Notes: generated from the letters alone by a model not told the origin. A stretch of DNA of 60,476 bases from Spirosoma spitsbergense DSM 19989 (GCF_000374085.1 NZ_KB893560.1:1-60476), one strand, 5' to 3'; numbered from the stretch's first letter, positions 1 to 7,779 are shown. Translations and numbers: made by a program.

Positions 1-1
1 G

Positions 2-157
2 GAAACGGGCATGTTCCGCTGGAAGACGACCTTCGGGGAGCGGTTATCAACCCGTTTGCTGGCCAATCAACAAGCTGAAGCTCACGTGAAGGCAAACTGC
101 CTAAACCGATTCACAAAATTAGGGATGCCCAAAGCTGTAATGCGAGTACCTACGTAG
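2..157 (+). CDS. IS5-family transposase, C-terminal end (partial at window edge)
   Basis: The frame is open from the window edge to a TAG stop at 155-157 and encodes about 51 residues. They contain the block ETGMFRWKTTFGERLSTR followed by a stretch ending LNRFTKLGMPKAV. This matches the known pattern at the C-terminus of IS5-family DDE transposases, where a MFRxKxxxGxRL block carries the catalytic Glu region and an LNRMTxLGMP-like tail follows. The start of the gene lies outside the window, so intactness cannot be judged. A candidate terminal inverted repeat follows within a few bases (161-172), so the element should end there. Confidence 0.75.
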   Translation, partial: ETGMFRWKTTFGERLSTRLLANQQAEAHVKANCLNRFTKLGMPKAVMRVPT

Positions 158-160
158 CCA

Positions 161-172
161 TGCAACAAAGCC
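161..172 (+). repeat. Right terminal inverted repeat of the IS5-type element
   Basis: TGCAACAAAGCC is the reverse complement of GGCTTTGTTGCA. Many IS5-group elements begin with a similar GGCTTTGTTG-type end. It lies 3 bases after the transposase stop, the expected place for the right end. The matching left end is outside the window. The bases just beyond contain CTAA (175-178), a typical IS5 target-type tetranucleotide, but duplication cannot be tested here. Confidence 0.5.
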
Positions 173-173
173 A

Positions 174-683
174 ACTAAAGATAAAAGATTTCACTATAAT
201 CAGATTAAATCTAATACTCAATATTGTTCTTTTTCTCCTAAAAAAGCAAAAAACGATGAATGGTTAGCCTCTCATCCTGATGCACTTTACGATACTTTCA
301 ATAAACTATTAGATTGTACAGTTCAAGTTAATGAGGACTTTAGTGATTGGCTTCCAAAGTCGGTTTTTAGAAATGAAGTTTACGCAAAGATTCATTATCC
401 TCTTCTAATACTTCAAAATGATTTATACGAAGCTTCTCAAGATGGAGAAATTATTGACATACAAAAAAAGAAACATATAATATATGAGTTTAATAGGTTC
501 CAAGACCAGCCTGAAACTCTACTTATTGACGTAATATCAGAGGATTATTTAAAGGATTATATCAAATTACTAAAAACTGACATGGAAAGTCTGAAAAAAT
601 ATTATGTAAAATATTATAAGAATAAAACAATCGTTCCGATTGATAAAAATGAGTTCGAGAAGCTTATGCCTGATACAGAATAG
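174..683 (+). pseudogene. 5'-truncated gene of unknown function next to the IS end
   Basis: A frame is open from the IS boundary to a TAG at 681-683, about 169 residues, but has no ATG until residue ~137. It begins directly at the IS terminal repeat. The translation is a plausible globular protein (blocks DEWLASHPDALYDTFNKLL, YPLLILQNDLYEASQDGEI and TLLIDVISEDYLKDYIKLL) and is AT-rich like the next gene. I read it as the C-terminal part of a gene cut by IS insertion. The alternation of hydrophobic strands (YPLLIL, TLLIDV) faintly resembles the C-terminal half of restriction-endonuclease-like proteins, but I see no clear catalytic motif and assign no function. A non-ATG start inside the fragment is the alternative. 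Confidence 0.5.
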
Positions 684-747
684 ACTATTATCGTTTAAAT
701 GCTGGGCACAAAAAAGGACTTTACTATATCGTTACCTAACTGAAACA

Positions 748-774
748 GCCTTATAATACCACGTTTTATAAGGC
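748..774. repeat. Perfect 9-bp inverted repeat upstream of the PLD-Hsp70 gene
   Basis: GCCTTATAA (748-756) and TTATAAGGC (766-774) form a perfect palindrome with a 9-base spacer. It ends 44 bases before the ATG at 819. There is no T-run after it, so it is not a typical terminator. An operator for the cargo gene or an element-boundary signal would fit. Both are inference. Confidence 0.4.
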
Positions 775-818
775 ACGAAGGCGGTGGCTAAGCAAAAAAG
801 GTATTATTTTAATAAAGC

Positions 819-1808
819 ATGGAAACAGCATATTTTTCAGGAATTAGACAGGCTATCATTAATGAACTTGACCTAGCAGAAAAATCTATTAAAATAGCTG
901 TTGCTTGGTTTACTAGCCAAGAACTATTCGAGAAGATTATCGAGAAAAAATCTGCCGGTTTGGATATACAGATTATAATACTAGATGACTATATTAATAA
1001 TAGAGTTGATGGATTAGATTTTCAAAAATTCATTGACATGAAAGGAAAGTTAATGTTTTGCCATCCCGACAAGCCAATTCATCATAAATTTTGTTTAATT
1101 GATGAAGATGTTTTAATAAATGGGTCATATAACTGGACATATTTTTCTGAGAAAAGAAATTACGAAAACATAGTAGTTACAAAAGGCAATAAGCATATCA
1201 TTAGTCAATTCTCGGAATTTTTTCTAAAGTTATGTTCCACATTAGATATAGTTCAAGGAAAAATCGAAAGGAAAGTAATGCCCGAAAGCACTCATGAGAA
1301 AGGTGGTATTAACGAATATATAATCTATGATCTTCAATACAAGAACGAAAAAAATGACCCACCCGTAATTTTTGAAATTGCACCAAATTTATTGACTGAT
1401 TCAAAAATGTTAGTTAGTAAGGAGCAAGATGTACTTGCTCTTAAAATGGAGAAAAAGGCAAGCTTATCCCTAGGTATGATTGCTATAATTGGCGGGATAT
1501 CAGGGAAATTTTTAAGGTTTATAGAAAAAAACCAAGTAGTACCTTGCAATAAAACAATAACACTAAACAGTGGCTTTGATAACATGAGTATTGGTAATGT
1601 CATTATTTGTAGTACTGAAGATAATATTGATGTTAATAACCATCTTCAATTTAAGGTAACAGGCTTCATACCTGATATTGCTGGAAAATCTAGCATGACT
1701 GTAACTTTACACTTAGATGAAACTGGCAAACTAACTGTATCCGCTCACAACAATGATACAGCAGAAGTATTTGTTCAAACTTATGAGAATAACAGCTTGG
1801 TTTATTAG
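819..1808 (+). CDS. Phospholipase D-like nuclease fused to an Hsp70-type substrate-binding domain
   Basis: The protein has 329 residues. Residues 1-140 are a PLD-superfamily domain. The HKD motif is H88-x-K90-x4-D95, followed by GSYNWT (102-107) with the usual Gly-Ser and Asn. One HKD motif per chain is typical of Nuc/BfiI-type nucleases, which dimerise to make one active site. Residues ~205-325 align by eye with the beta-sandwich substrate-binding domain of DnaK: SLSLGM for TPLSLGI, then GG, an LIxKN-like FIEKNQVVP, a QFKVTGFIP block for QFNLDGINP, and VTLHLDETGKLTVSAHNND for VTFDIDADGILHVSAKDKN. There is no Hsp70 ATPase domain and no helical lid. The gene is AT-rich, stands alone on its strand and sits beside an IS and an integrative element. 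An anti-phage or stress-triggered nuclease is inference; the two domains are seen. Confidence 0.85.
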   Translation: METAYFSGIRQAIINELDLAEKSIKIAVAWFTSQELFEKIIEKKSAGLDIQIIILDDYINNRVDGLDFQKFIDMKGKLMFCHPDKPIHHKFCLIDEDVLINGSYNWTYFSEKRNYENIVVTKGNKHIISQFSEFFLKLCSTLDIVQGKIERKVMPESTHEKGGINEYIIYDLQYKNEKNDPPVIFEIAPNLLTDSKMLVSKEQDVLALKMEKKASLSLGMIAIIGGISGKFLRFIEKNQVVPCNKTITLNSGFDNMSIGNVIICSTEDNIDVNNHLQFKVTGFIPDIAGKSSMTVTLHLDETGKLTVSAHNNDTAEVFVQTYENNSLVY

Positions 1809-2121
1809 TTTGCTGTCAATTTTTGTTGTTTTCTTTATCAGTAAAATTTACCTCCAGGTGCTTCATGAAATACATCTAATATGATATATTTCATGTATAA
1901 TATTGTTTAACAGTGCCATATAATATTGTACTTTATTGAAGCTTATGATTTCTGGTTGTTTTGCTGTTATCAAAGATATTTAGCACAAAATTGGGTAGTC
2001 AGTTACTCTACTTGTGATTTGTCAGGTTTAAATATCGATCTAGGATTATCTGCTCATTCTGTAATTGTATTAACTTTAACTGGATACAGAATGTGGTCAG
2101 GTAATGACTGTATGAATAGGT
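1809..2121. other. AT-rich spacer without a convincing gene
   Basis: These 313 bases separate the convergent PLD-Hsp70 gene and the primase gene. A short frame from about 1926 starts at TTG, runs into the primase gene and has no recognisable motif or ribosome-binding site. I see no clear terminator. The low GC content continues that of the cargo gene and ends where the primase gene begins, which suggests a composition boundary close to 2120. Confidence 0.5.
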
Positions 2122-3039
2122 TTAGGTACCTAAATAAATGGGTTTTGTCATACCGTATCGAATACCATCCCGAATAGTTTTTTGGGATTTGGTGAACGTC
2201 GGCCATCCACTCGCTACTGTCTCTAGCGCGTAAATGGCGGTCTGCTCATCCAGTCGGCCCGCTCCTATGTATCCACCTGCTACCGTTGCCGCTTTCAATA
2301 ATGTTTCGTGCCGTTGCCCCTCACCAGCGGCTTGTGTGAAGCGTATCAGCCGGTTTTGTAGTTCATCCTCATATAGCCCCTTAAGGCGACTCTGAACGGC
2401 CGAATTACTCCAGGTGGGGTGGGATTGAGGTTTAGGTAAGTCGTGCCATTCAAAAAGCATCACTTTGTCAGACTGGTACGGGGCAGGGTCGTACGAGTAA
2501 CCGCGTAGGCTGGCCACGTTACGGGGCTTCGTATCAATGTGAATACCGTAGTGAGCAAATACCCGTTTGAGTCGGTCAAAGTGCTGACCGTGCCGTTCGG
2601 GGTACGCTATCGGCACCAGTCCCCAATACCCTTTTCCTGATGCTGACAGGCCGCAATAAGCCACAAAGGGGAGTTTGCTAATTTGGAGTTTCAGGCTGGC
2701 ATAGTTGCGTATTTGGCGGTTATCGGCCAAATCAATATCGAACTGGATCAGGCGGGTATGACTACCCGGCACTAGGTCGGATTCTTTCCGGTAGGTAAAT
2801 ACCCCACTTGGGGTAATAGCGGGCAAGGTGGCTTTGATGCTATCACGTAGGACCTTATCATCAACTAGCCGCAAGGCTTCAATCTTAGGGCGGTGCTTTT
2901 CCGAACGAATCCAAGTAAGCAGGTTAATCGTTACGGGGTTGGCGGGGGTCTCATAGTTTTTGAAACAACTAACCGATACATTCAGCACGTCTTGTGTTAG
3001 TTGGTAAGTAGGCATCTTTATGTCGGATAGGTCAGTCAT
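2122..3039 (-). CDS. BT4734/VirE N-terminal-type primase of an integrative element
   Basis: The protein has 305 residues. Residues ~30-190 match the BT4734-like N-terminal domain found in Bacteroidota mobile-element primases. Seen are an early FKNYETPANPVTINLLTWI block, then HTRLIQFDIDL with paired acidic residues, AYCGLSASGKGYWGLVPI, and HFDRLKRVFAHYGIHIDTKPRNVASLRGYSYDP. The acidic IQFDIDL strand and the later RNVASLRG block resemble archaeo-eukaryotic primase-type cores. The C-terminal ~100 residues are helical and resemble a PriCT-like tail. It lies downstream of a RepA-like helicase with the same direction, the usual helicase-primase pair of such elements. The start ATG at 3039 lies just before a CTGCCAA repeat. 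Priming element replication is inferred from family and context. Confidence 0.75.
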   Translation of the reverse strand: MTDLSDIKMPTYQLTQDVLNVSVSCFKNYETPANPVTINLLTWIRSEKHRPKIEALRLVDDKVLRDSIKATLPAITPSGVFTYRKESDLVPGSHTRLIQFDIDLADNRQIRNYASLKLQISKLPFVAYCGLSASGKGYWGLVPIAYPERHGQHFDRLKRVFAHYGIHIDTKPRNVASLRGYSYDPAPYQSDKVMLFEWHDLPKPQSHPTWSNSAVQSRLKGLYEDELQNRLIRFTQAAGEGQRHETLLKAATVAGGYIGAGRLDEQTAIYALETVASGWPTFTKSQKTIRDGIRYGMTKPIYLGT

Positions 3040-3045
3040 TGCTAA

Positions 3046-3144
3046 CTGCCAAAGCAGGTGCTAGACATATTTTAGCAGTACAGAAAGTGTCTGCCAACTG
3101 CCAAAGGCCATATAGGGGATTTGGCAGTTGGCAGACACTTTTTT
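3046..3144. repeat. CTGCCAA iteron-like cluster with a 22-bp inverted repeat
   Basis: CTGCCAA occurs at 3046-3052, 3091-3097 and 3098-3104. Its complement TTGGCAG occurs at 3121-3127 and 3128-3134, giving five copies in about 90 bases. The last four form the arms (3084-3105 and 3120-3141) of a perfect 22-bp palindrome with a 14-base loop, followed on the plus strand by T6. It lies exactly between the helicase stop and the primase start. Iterons at an origin of replication, or an operator or attenuator controlling the primase, both fit. On the coding (minus) strand the hairpin has no U-tract, so it is not a standard terminator for the helicase transcript. Confidence 0.6.
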
Positions 3145-4378
3145 AGTCAATCGGCGTCAATTGGTAAAACTGATCGCGTCCTTTGCGAAACTCATCCAAT
3201 CGAACGGAGCGGCTTTCCTCATCGAACATGGTCGGTTGTTCCTCCCGAATAGTTTTCAGCCGTTCCCGGATGGTAGCGTTTTTGGCTCTAAACTCGCTTT
3301 CTAGCGCCTTGAACACTGCTCCTTTAATCATAGGCCCATCTGTAAGCAAACTAATCAACCGGTCGGCTATATCCTCTGTATCGGCTTTTAGTTTGCGGTG
3401 GTTGATGTGTGCGGCTACCTGATCGGCTCCGGCCAAATCCAGACCGTTGGATTCTTTTCTAAATTGCAGATAGAGAGGTTCAGGTCGTTTGCCTCGCCGT
3501 AGTTTCAGATAGCGCAATCGTATCAAGTCGGTATCATTGCCGCTGGTATCTTTTTCGAAACCAATCTGTAAAACGGTGCTGGCTTTGTTGGCGGCTTCGG
3601 TGCCAGTGTGCCCTCTGGCTTTTTCGGTGCCGGGGTTCTGGTGGATAACAAGCAAAAAGGTAGCGTTATGTTTATCGCACAGATTGCCGATAAAGTCATA
3701 GAGCCGCATGGATTCTTTCGCGTCGTTAAAGTCTCCTACAGCATCGGTGACCACGTCAATCAGGACGAATAGATGCAATGCCGTAGTATTGCGAACGTGG
3801 CTAATAAACGCTTCTATAGCACCGAAACGTCGAGAGCGCTCAGTTGCTTTAATGGACGTAAAGCGAAAGTCAGCGGGTAAATCTAACAAAGAGTAACCTG
3901 CTCTTAGTTTGATTCCCTGAATAGCAAAGGGCAATTCCTCGCTCTGATTTCGTTCGGTATCGATGTAGCAGATACTAAACCGCTCCATGACTGCCCGTTC
4001 AAAATTCAGAAATTGCGGGTTATCAGGTTCACTTGTCAACATCAGCGCGGCTAAGAGTTCAGCCAGTCTTGACTTATGACTACCGTAAGCACCCTGAATG
4101 ATATTGATCGTTCCGCGTCCAATAATTCCGGTATCGGCTCGACTAATCAAAGGAGGGCTAAAAACAACGGCTTTAGTAGCGGCATCCGATAAGAGCCGTT
4201 CCCGTTCCAGCAAGGGAGCTAATAATTGCTGTCTAGCGGCTTCTTCATTGTTGGTGGCGATCTGCTTCTGTAGGGTTTCTTTAATGGCATTCTCGCTCTT
4301 GTGCTGTTCAAATTGCGCTGGGTCGAACCCGTCGATATGAACGTCGTAGGGCCTATCTTTGTCGTGTTGCTGATACAT
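3143..4378 (-). CDS. RepA-like AAA/RecA-fold ATPase (replicative helicase type)
   Basis: The protein has 411 residues. The Walker A region is GAYGSHKSR at residues 96-104; the usual Gly before Lys is His, as tolerated in RepA/RecA-like element helicases. A Walker B-like strand follows (LHLFVLIDVV), then a NATFLLVIHQNPG strand and a RGHTGTEAANKAS loop typical of the RepA group, in which such proteins unwind DNA as hexamers. The last ~90 residues (from about DRLISLLTD) look like a winged-helix tail. It sits between the VRR-NUC gene upstream and the primase gene downstream, all leftward. The role as helicase in element replication is inferred from family and neighbours. Confidence 0.75.
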   Translation of the reverse strand: MYQQHDKDRPYDVHIDGFDPAQFEQHKSENAIKETLQKQIATNNEEAARQQLLAPLLERERLLSDAATKAVVFSPPLISRADTGIIGRGTINIIQGAYGSHKSRLAELLAALMLTSEPDNPQFLNFERAVMERFSICYIDTERNQSEELPFAIQGIKLRAGYSLLDLPADFRFTSIKATERSRRFGAIEAFISHVRNTTALHLFVLIDVVTDAVGDFNDAKESMRLYDFIGNLCDKHNATFLLVIHQNPGTEKARGHTGTEAANKASTVLQIGFEKDTSGNDTDLIRLRYLKLRRGKRPEPLYLQFRKESNGLDLAGADQVAAHINHRKLKADTEDIADRLISLLTDGPMIKGAVFKALESEFRAKNATIRERLKTIREEQPTMFDEESRSVRLDEFRKGRDQFYQLTPID

Positions 4379-4396
4379 AGCAATAAAGTTTTAGAT

Positions 4397-4430
4397 GGGC
4401 CGATGCTGGCAGGCATACGGCCCTTTTTTT
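4397..4430 (+). terminator. Hairpin plus T-run between VRR-NUC and helicase genes
   Basis: GGGCCGATGC (4397-4406) pairs with GCATACGGCCC (4413-4423, one bulged A), followed by T7 on the plus strand. As a plus-strand signal it is a good intrinsic terminator, yet both flanking genes read leftward. In their transcript it is a stem 19 bases before the helicase start without a U-tract. It may insulate against opposing transcription or shape translation of the helicase gene. Confidence 0.5.
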
Positions 4431-4443
4431 GAATAATCTGGCC

Positions 4444-4968
4444 TTAATTCTTTTTGAAGCTATCGAGATCAGGGGTAGCCAGGTGCGGAATTGGGTGCCG
4501 TTGGTGGTAAATGGGGATTGGCCTTTGAGGAATAGGTATAATATAGGATTTGAACCACGCCGTAAATTCATCAAATGAGTGAGCCACATAGATAATTGCC
4601 CCTGCATCAGTTAAGTCCGCGTGTGTCTGTTTTTGCATTTCTGACAGACGGTCTTTCCCGACTTTGACCTCGATACCAACAAATTGCCCGTTTATGCAAG
4701 CTAGCACATCTGGCAAGCCCGAAACCTGCTGACTATTGACAAACTTTTTCAAGTCGGCTCTATACGTTCCGGTGCTGTTGATTCGTGAAGCCCACCCACC
4801 GTTGGCCCGCACGTATTGGACTATACGGCGCGTTAATGCATTCGCCGTTTCGTTCCTCGGCTTGGAAGTACTTCGGGACTTGCGGGCGGTTTGTTCCGTA
4901 ATGAAAGCCTGTAATTGACGGAAACCGGGGACGGGCTTATCCATGCCGGGGGTCTGGTGCTGACTCAT
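4444..4968 (-). CDS. VRR-NUC domain nuclease
   Basis: The protein has 174 residues. The central part carries a VRR-NUC type PD-(D/E)XK fold: GLPDVLACINGQFVGIEVK gives the catalytic D and ExK, and KVGKDRLSEMQKQTHADLTDAG gives the conserved Gln-rich helix. A strand AIIYVAHSFDEFTAWF closes the domain. The first ~50 residues are basic and low in structure. VRR-NUC proteins are common in phages and integrative elements and are thought to cut branched DNA. Its start ATG overlaps the stop of the HTH gene by four bases (4965-4968), so the two are translationally coupled. The substrate here is unknown. Confidence 0.8.
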   Translation of the reverse strand: MSQHQTPGMDKPVPGFRQLQAFITEQTARKSRSTSKPRNETANALTRRIVQYVRANGGWASRINSTGTYRADLKKFVNSQQVSGLPDVLACINGQFVGIEVKVGKDRLSEMQKQTHADLTDAGAIIYVAHSFDEFTAWFKSYIIPIPQRPIPIYHQRHPIPHLATPDLDSFKKN

Positions 4969-5264
4969 GCTGCTGTCCCCTTTTTAGTTGGGCGGGCTGC
5001 TGCTATCACCTCAGAGCGTAGATACCGAACTTGGTTTCCAATCCGACGCGGGTTAAGAATGCCGGGGGTGGGTTTGCTCCATTGCCATACGGTGACTTTA
5101 CTAACCTTCAACAAGGTGGCCGTTTCTTCGGGCGTTAAAAGTTCGTCGGCATCGGGGGCTGGAGTAATGGCCGGGCGGTGGTATTGAAAGGCAACGGCCA
5201 CCGATTCAACAACCAAGTTTTTCAGTTGGTCGGGAGTTGTTAGAATGAAGTTATTTGCATCCAT
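4965..5264 (-). CDS. Helix-turn-helix protein, excisionase-like
   Basis: The protein has 99 residues. Residues ~50-90 contain LTPEETATLLKVSKVTVWQW, then a wing-like GNQVRYLRSEVI. This is the MerR/Xis-type winged helix found in excisionases and Bacteroidota element regulators (HTH_17 type). The N-terminal ~45 residues are not recognisable. It is the first gene of a coupled pair with the VRR-NUC gene, and it sits in the element between the integrase block and the replication block, where excision or replication regulators usually lie. Either an excision factor or a transcription regulator is possible. Confidence 0.7.
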   Translation of the reverse strand: MDANNFILTTPDQLKNLVVESVAVAFQYHRPAITPAPDADELLTPEETATLLKVSKVTVWQWSKPTPGILNPRRIGNQVRYLRSEVIAAARPTKKGTAA

Positions 5265-5329
5265 GTTTTTGCAAATTTTGCGTTAGACATGGGACAAAAT
5301 TGGCTCACCGTTTAGGCGAAAACTTGCAC

Positions 5330-5358
5330 ATTCCGCACTGATGCGGTTAGTGCGGAAT
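5330..5358. repeat. Perfect 10-bp inverted repeat at the end of the unknown element gene
   Basis: ATTCCGCACT (5330-5339) and AGTGCGGAAT (5349-5358) pair perfectly around a 9-base loop. The right arm includes the stop of the leftward gene ending at 5347. No U-tract follows on the coding strand. It may end the upstream transcript without a standard tract, or be an operator for the HTH gene whose start is 66 bases away. Confidence 0.45.
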
Positions 5359-6195
5359 ATTGATTTTAAAAAAAAGATTTGCGTCCTTGCTACCTTTGGC
5401 CGTATCGTAGTAGGTACGCTTGCTTACGGTAAATCCGTCCAACTCTTTAGTCAATATGGGTGCAACTATCTCAAAGCTGTTAGTGCGAATCTTTTTCTTA
5501 TCGTATAGCCAGTCAATCCAAGCCAATACTACAAACTTTTTGAAGCCCTTTTTACTTTTTCCTGCCTCGTATTGATGCAGCACCTTAACGCATGGGGCAA
5601 TATCAGTGGGATCTTTGAACAGTTCCTCAAAAGAAGTATATTGAGGTAGTAAATCCTTCGCAGGTCCTGCTGCCTTCACGCTAACAGATAGCTGACTGAA
5701 TAGCTGGATAACAAAATCATAATAGAAGTAGCGAGCCGGTTTATCCTCTGGAAAATCTTTATCCTCTGTAAACGGTGGCTCGTAAAGAAATTCTTCCAGC
5801 GTCCAATCTTTAACGGCATGGAACAAGTGTTTAACCGCCCGTCTTTCGGTCACTTCAAAAGCCTGCTGTTGAATCTTGGGCAGTAAATTACCCACAAGTT
5901 GTTCTAAATGGATACTGCGCCGGGCAATGAGATCTTTCGTCCTTTGTAGCCACTCGGTTGCTTTAGGCTCCCACTGCTCACGTAGTGGAGTACGATGTAT
6001 TTTTGATGCACTTAATGCACTTATAGCAATTTGCTCACCACCTAAAGCCAGAAGCGGGGTTGGTAGTGTAGGTAGAGGTAAGACCGATTGCCAGTCATTA
6101 GCAGCCAATATTGAGGTCCAGGTCTGACTATTGGCGGCACGTATTGCAGTGGCGAATAGTTTGTTAAGCTGTTTCTCCGTGTAGGGCATTGTCAT
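5347..6195 (-). CDS. Element-borne protein of unknown function
   Basis: I do not recognise this protein. It has 282 residues if started at the ATG of 6193-6195; a second ATG at 6187-6189 is equally good, and the longer GTG start at 6219 would place the start inside a hairpin. It has no signal peptide or membrane segment. The middle (~100-190) is helical and charged, and the C-terminus has a run of aromatic and lysine residues (WIDWLYDKKKIRTNSFEI). It lies directly downstream of the integrase in the same direction. Similar-sized unknown genes often follow integrases in Bacteroidota elements, but I assign no role. Confidence 0.6.
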   Translation of the reverse strand: MTMPYTEKQLNKLFATAIRAANSQTWTSILAANDWQSVLPLPTLPTPLLALGGEQIAISALSASKIHRTPLREQWEPKATEWLQRTKDLIARRSIHLEQLVGNLLPKIQQQAFEVTERRAVKHLFHAVKDWTLEEFLYEPPFTEDKDFPEDKPARYFYYDFVIQLFSQLSVSVKAAGPAKDLLPQYTSFEELFKDPTDIAPCVKVLHQYEAGKSKKGFKKFVVLAWIDWLYDKKKIRTNSFEIVAPILTKELDGFTVSKRTYYDTAKGSKDANLFFKINIPH

Positions 6196-6212
6196 ACTGC
6201 GATAAGTGATAC

Positions 6213-6249
6213 AGCCCACCGTAGGTGTTCAGACCTCGGTGGGCTTTTT
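6213..6249 (+). terminator. Hairpin plus T-run between integrase and unknown gene
   Basis: AGCCCACCG (6213-6221) pairs with CGGTGGGCT (6237-6245), with an inner AGGT/ACCT stem, and is followed by T-rich bases on the plus strand. As for the hairpin at 4397, the U-tract is on the strand opposite to the genes. It lies between the integrase stop at 6262 and the next start at 6195. Confidence 0.5.
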
Positions 6250-6261
6250 GAGTGAATAAGG

Positions 6262-7617
6262 TCAGGATACTTTGCGCAGTGGCAAGGTCGCTGCGGGCTT
6301 CTGTCCAAGATAGTGCCGCATCAGATCAAGGGTTTCTGTAGCATCAATCTTGATGTACTTCAAAAACTCGGATTCTTTCTTATGGCCGGTCAACTTCATT
6401 ATTAACAGCGTCGGCATCCCCCGTTTAAACATATTGGTAGCGAAAGAACGGCGAGCCGTGTGCGTTGTGACTAACTCCCATTTTTCCACACCTGACGAAA
6501 GACCGCTACTGTAACCGTCCGACGTTTTGACTACGGCTTTACCGCCTTTTGTCACGTGCTTTAGAACGCGCTCGTTAATCTCGGTCAACTGGCAGACTTC
6601 CTTTAAGTAGTCGTTCGTTTTCTGGTTCGATATACCCGCTGGCAGACAGTTATTGTACTTGGCGAGTAGTTGCGTAACGGCATCGTTAACAATCGGAATC
6701 TGCACCCGTCCTCCTGTTTTGCGCTGGCGTAAATCAACGTACTGGTTTCCGTAGTCATCCGTTTTGATATGTTCCGGCTGCAACGTCGAAAAGTCGGAAA
6801 AGCGTAAACCAGTCCAAGCGGCAAAAATGAACAGATCGCGTACTTTCTCCAGCCGGTGTGTTTTGGTCAGGTCATAGGAGTAGATACGCTCTAACTCCGT
6901 TTCGGTTAGATAGACGTTCTCGGAATCTTCCCGCAAATTGGCAAACTTTCGGAATGCCATATTTGTGGTAAAGTCCTCATCAACGGCAGCACTCATAAAG
7001 CCTTTGACATTCTCAATATATTTGCTGACGTTGTTGGTGGCGTAGTTTTTTGCTGTTAGCCACACCGTAAATGCTTTGTAGAACCCGGCATCTATTTTGT
7101 CAAAATCAAGTGAGCGCGGGTAAGTCGCTGCGAACGCTTCCAAGCCGTTCAGCGTCGTTTTATAGCGTCGTATTGTATCGGGTGAAATAAAGCGTCCTGA
7201 CCTTGCCTTTGAGCCACGTACAAGCCGGGTAGGGCAGGTATCAATATACCATCGAATGAATGCTAACAGGTCGGTCGGTTTCTGTTCCTCGGCAACGGGA
7301 TTTAGAAAAGCGTCGATACGTGCCTTTACGTTTTCTTTGGTCAGTTCGATTTGCTTGGATTTCAGATCGGTAATGATGCTGCTGATAGCTGTCTCTATGT
7401 TGTTCAGGTAGTCGTTGATCTGGTCTTTGTCCAAAGCGTCAACTACGTTTTTTACCCGGCTCTTGCGGGTGTCCCAATGAGTAGGCAATACCTTAAAGCC
7501 AGTACCAATATTAATACGCTCGTTATTGAACCGAACAGCACAAGTGATTGGAGTAGGCTTCTTTGCTTTTGGGTCACGAAGCAGGTATGTAACGGGGCTG
7601 TTAGTTGTGCGTGGCAT
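6262..7617 (-). CDS. Tyrosine-type site-specific recombinase (integrase)
   Basis: The protein has 451 residues with the layout of Bacteroidota integrases. An arm-type N-terminal domain (~10-100) is followed by a SAM-like core-binding domain (~105-215) and a catalytic domain. The first catalytic Arg is in AAWTGLRFSDFSTL. The second box is TTHTARRSFATNMF (HxxR), then LTGHKKESEFLKYI with the conserved His and the Tyr nucleophile. All key residues are present, so it should be active. It is the outermost gene of the leftward module, so one attachment site is expected between its start and the core chromosome (7618-8012). Integration and excision of the element is the family role. Confidence 0.92.
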   Translation of the reverse strand: MPRTTNSPVTYLLRDPKAKKPTPITCAVRFNNERINIGTGFKVLPTHWDTRKSRVKNVVDALDKDQINDYLNNIETAISSIITDLKSKQIELTKENVKARIDAFLNPVAEEQKPTDLLAFIRWYIDTCPTRLVRGSKARSGRFISPDTIRRYKTTLNGLEAFAATYPRSLDFDKIDAGFYKAFTVWLTAKNYATNNVSKYIENVKGFMSAAVDEDFTTNMAFRKFANLREDSENVYLTETELERIYSYDLTKTHRLEKVRDLFIFAAWTGLRFSDFSTLQPEHIKTDDYGNQYVDLRQRKTGGRVQIPIVNDAVTQLLAKYNNCLPAGISNQKTNDYLKEVCQLTEINERVLKHVTKGGKAVVKTSDGYSSGLSSGVEKWELVTTHTARRSFATNMFKRGMPTLLIMKLTGHKKESEFLKYIKIDATETLDLMRHYLGQKPAATLPLRKVS

Positions 7618-7743
7618 AGTCCGTATGTTCGTTTAGTTTATATACCAAATATAAATAGATATACGAAACGGTGTACGGAATGGTGTACGGAATGAGTTGA
7701 TTTATTTGAATCCAGCTTAATTTTACTTAATCAGTGTAAAATG

Positions 7744-7779
7744 AAAAGCCGCCTATACGATTAAATAAGGCGGCTTTTT
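7744..7779. terminator. Bidirectional intrinsic terminator
   Basis: GCCGCCT (7748-7754) pairs with AGGCGGC (7768-7774), with A4 before and T5 after, so it can work on both strands. It lies about 125 bases upstream of the integrase start and may shield the element from outside transcription. Confidence 0.65.

Noticed and set aside
1926..2177. Open frame of 83 codons on the plus strand
   Set aside because: It starts at TTG, has no ribosome-binding site or motif, and overlaps the end of the primase gene.
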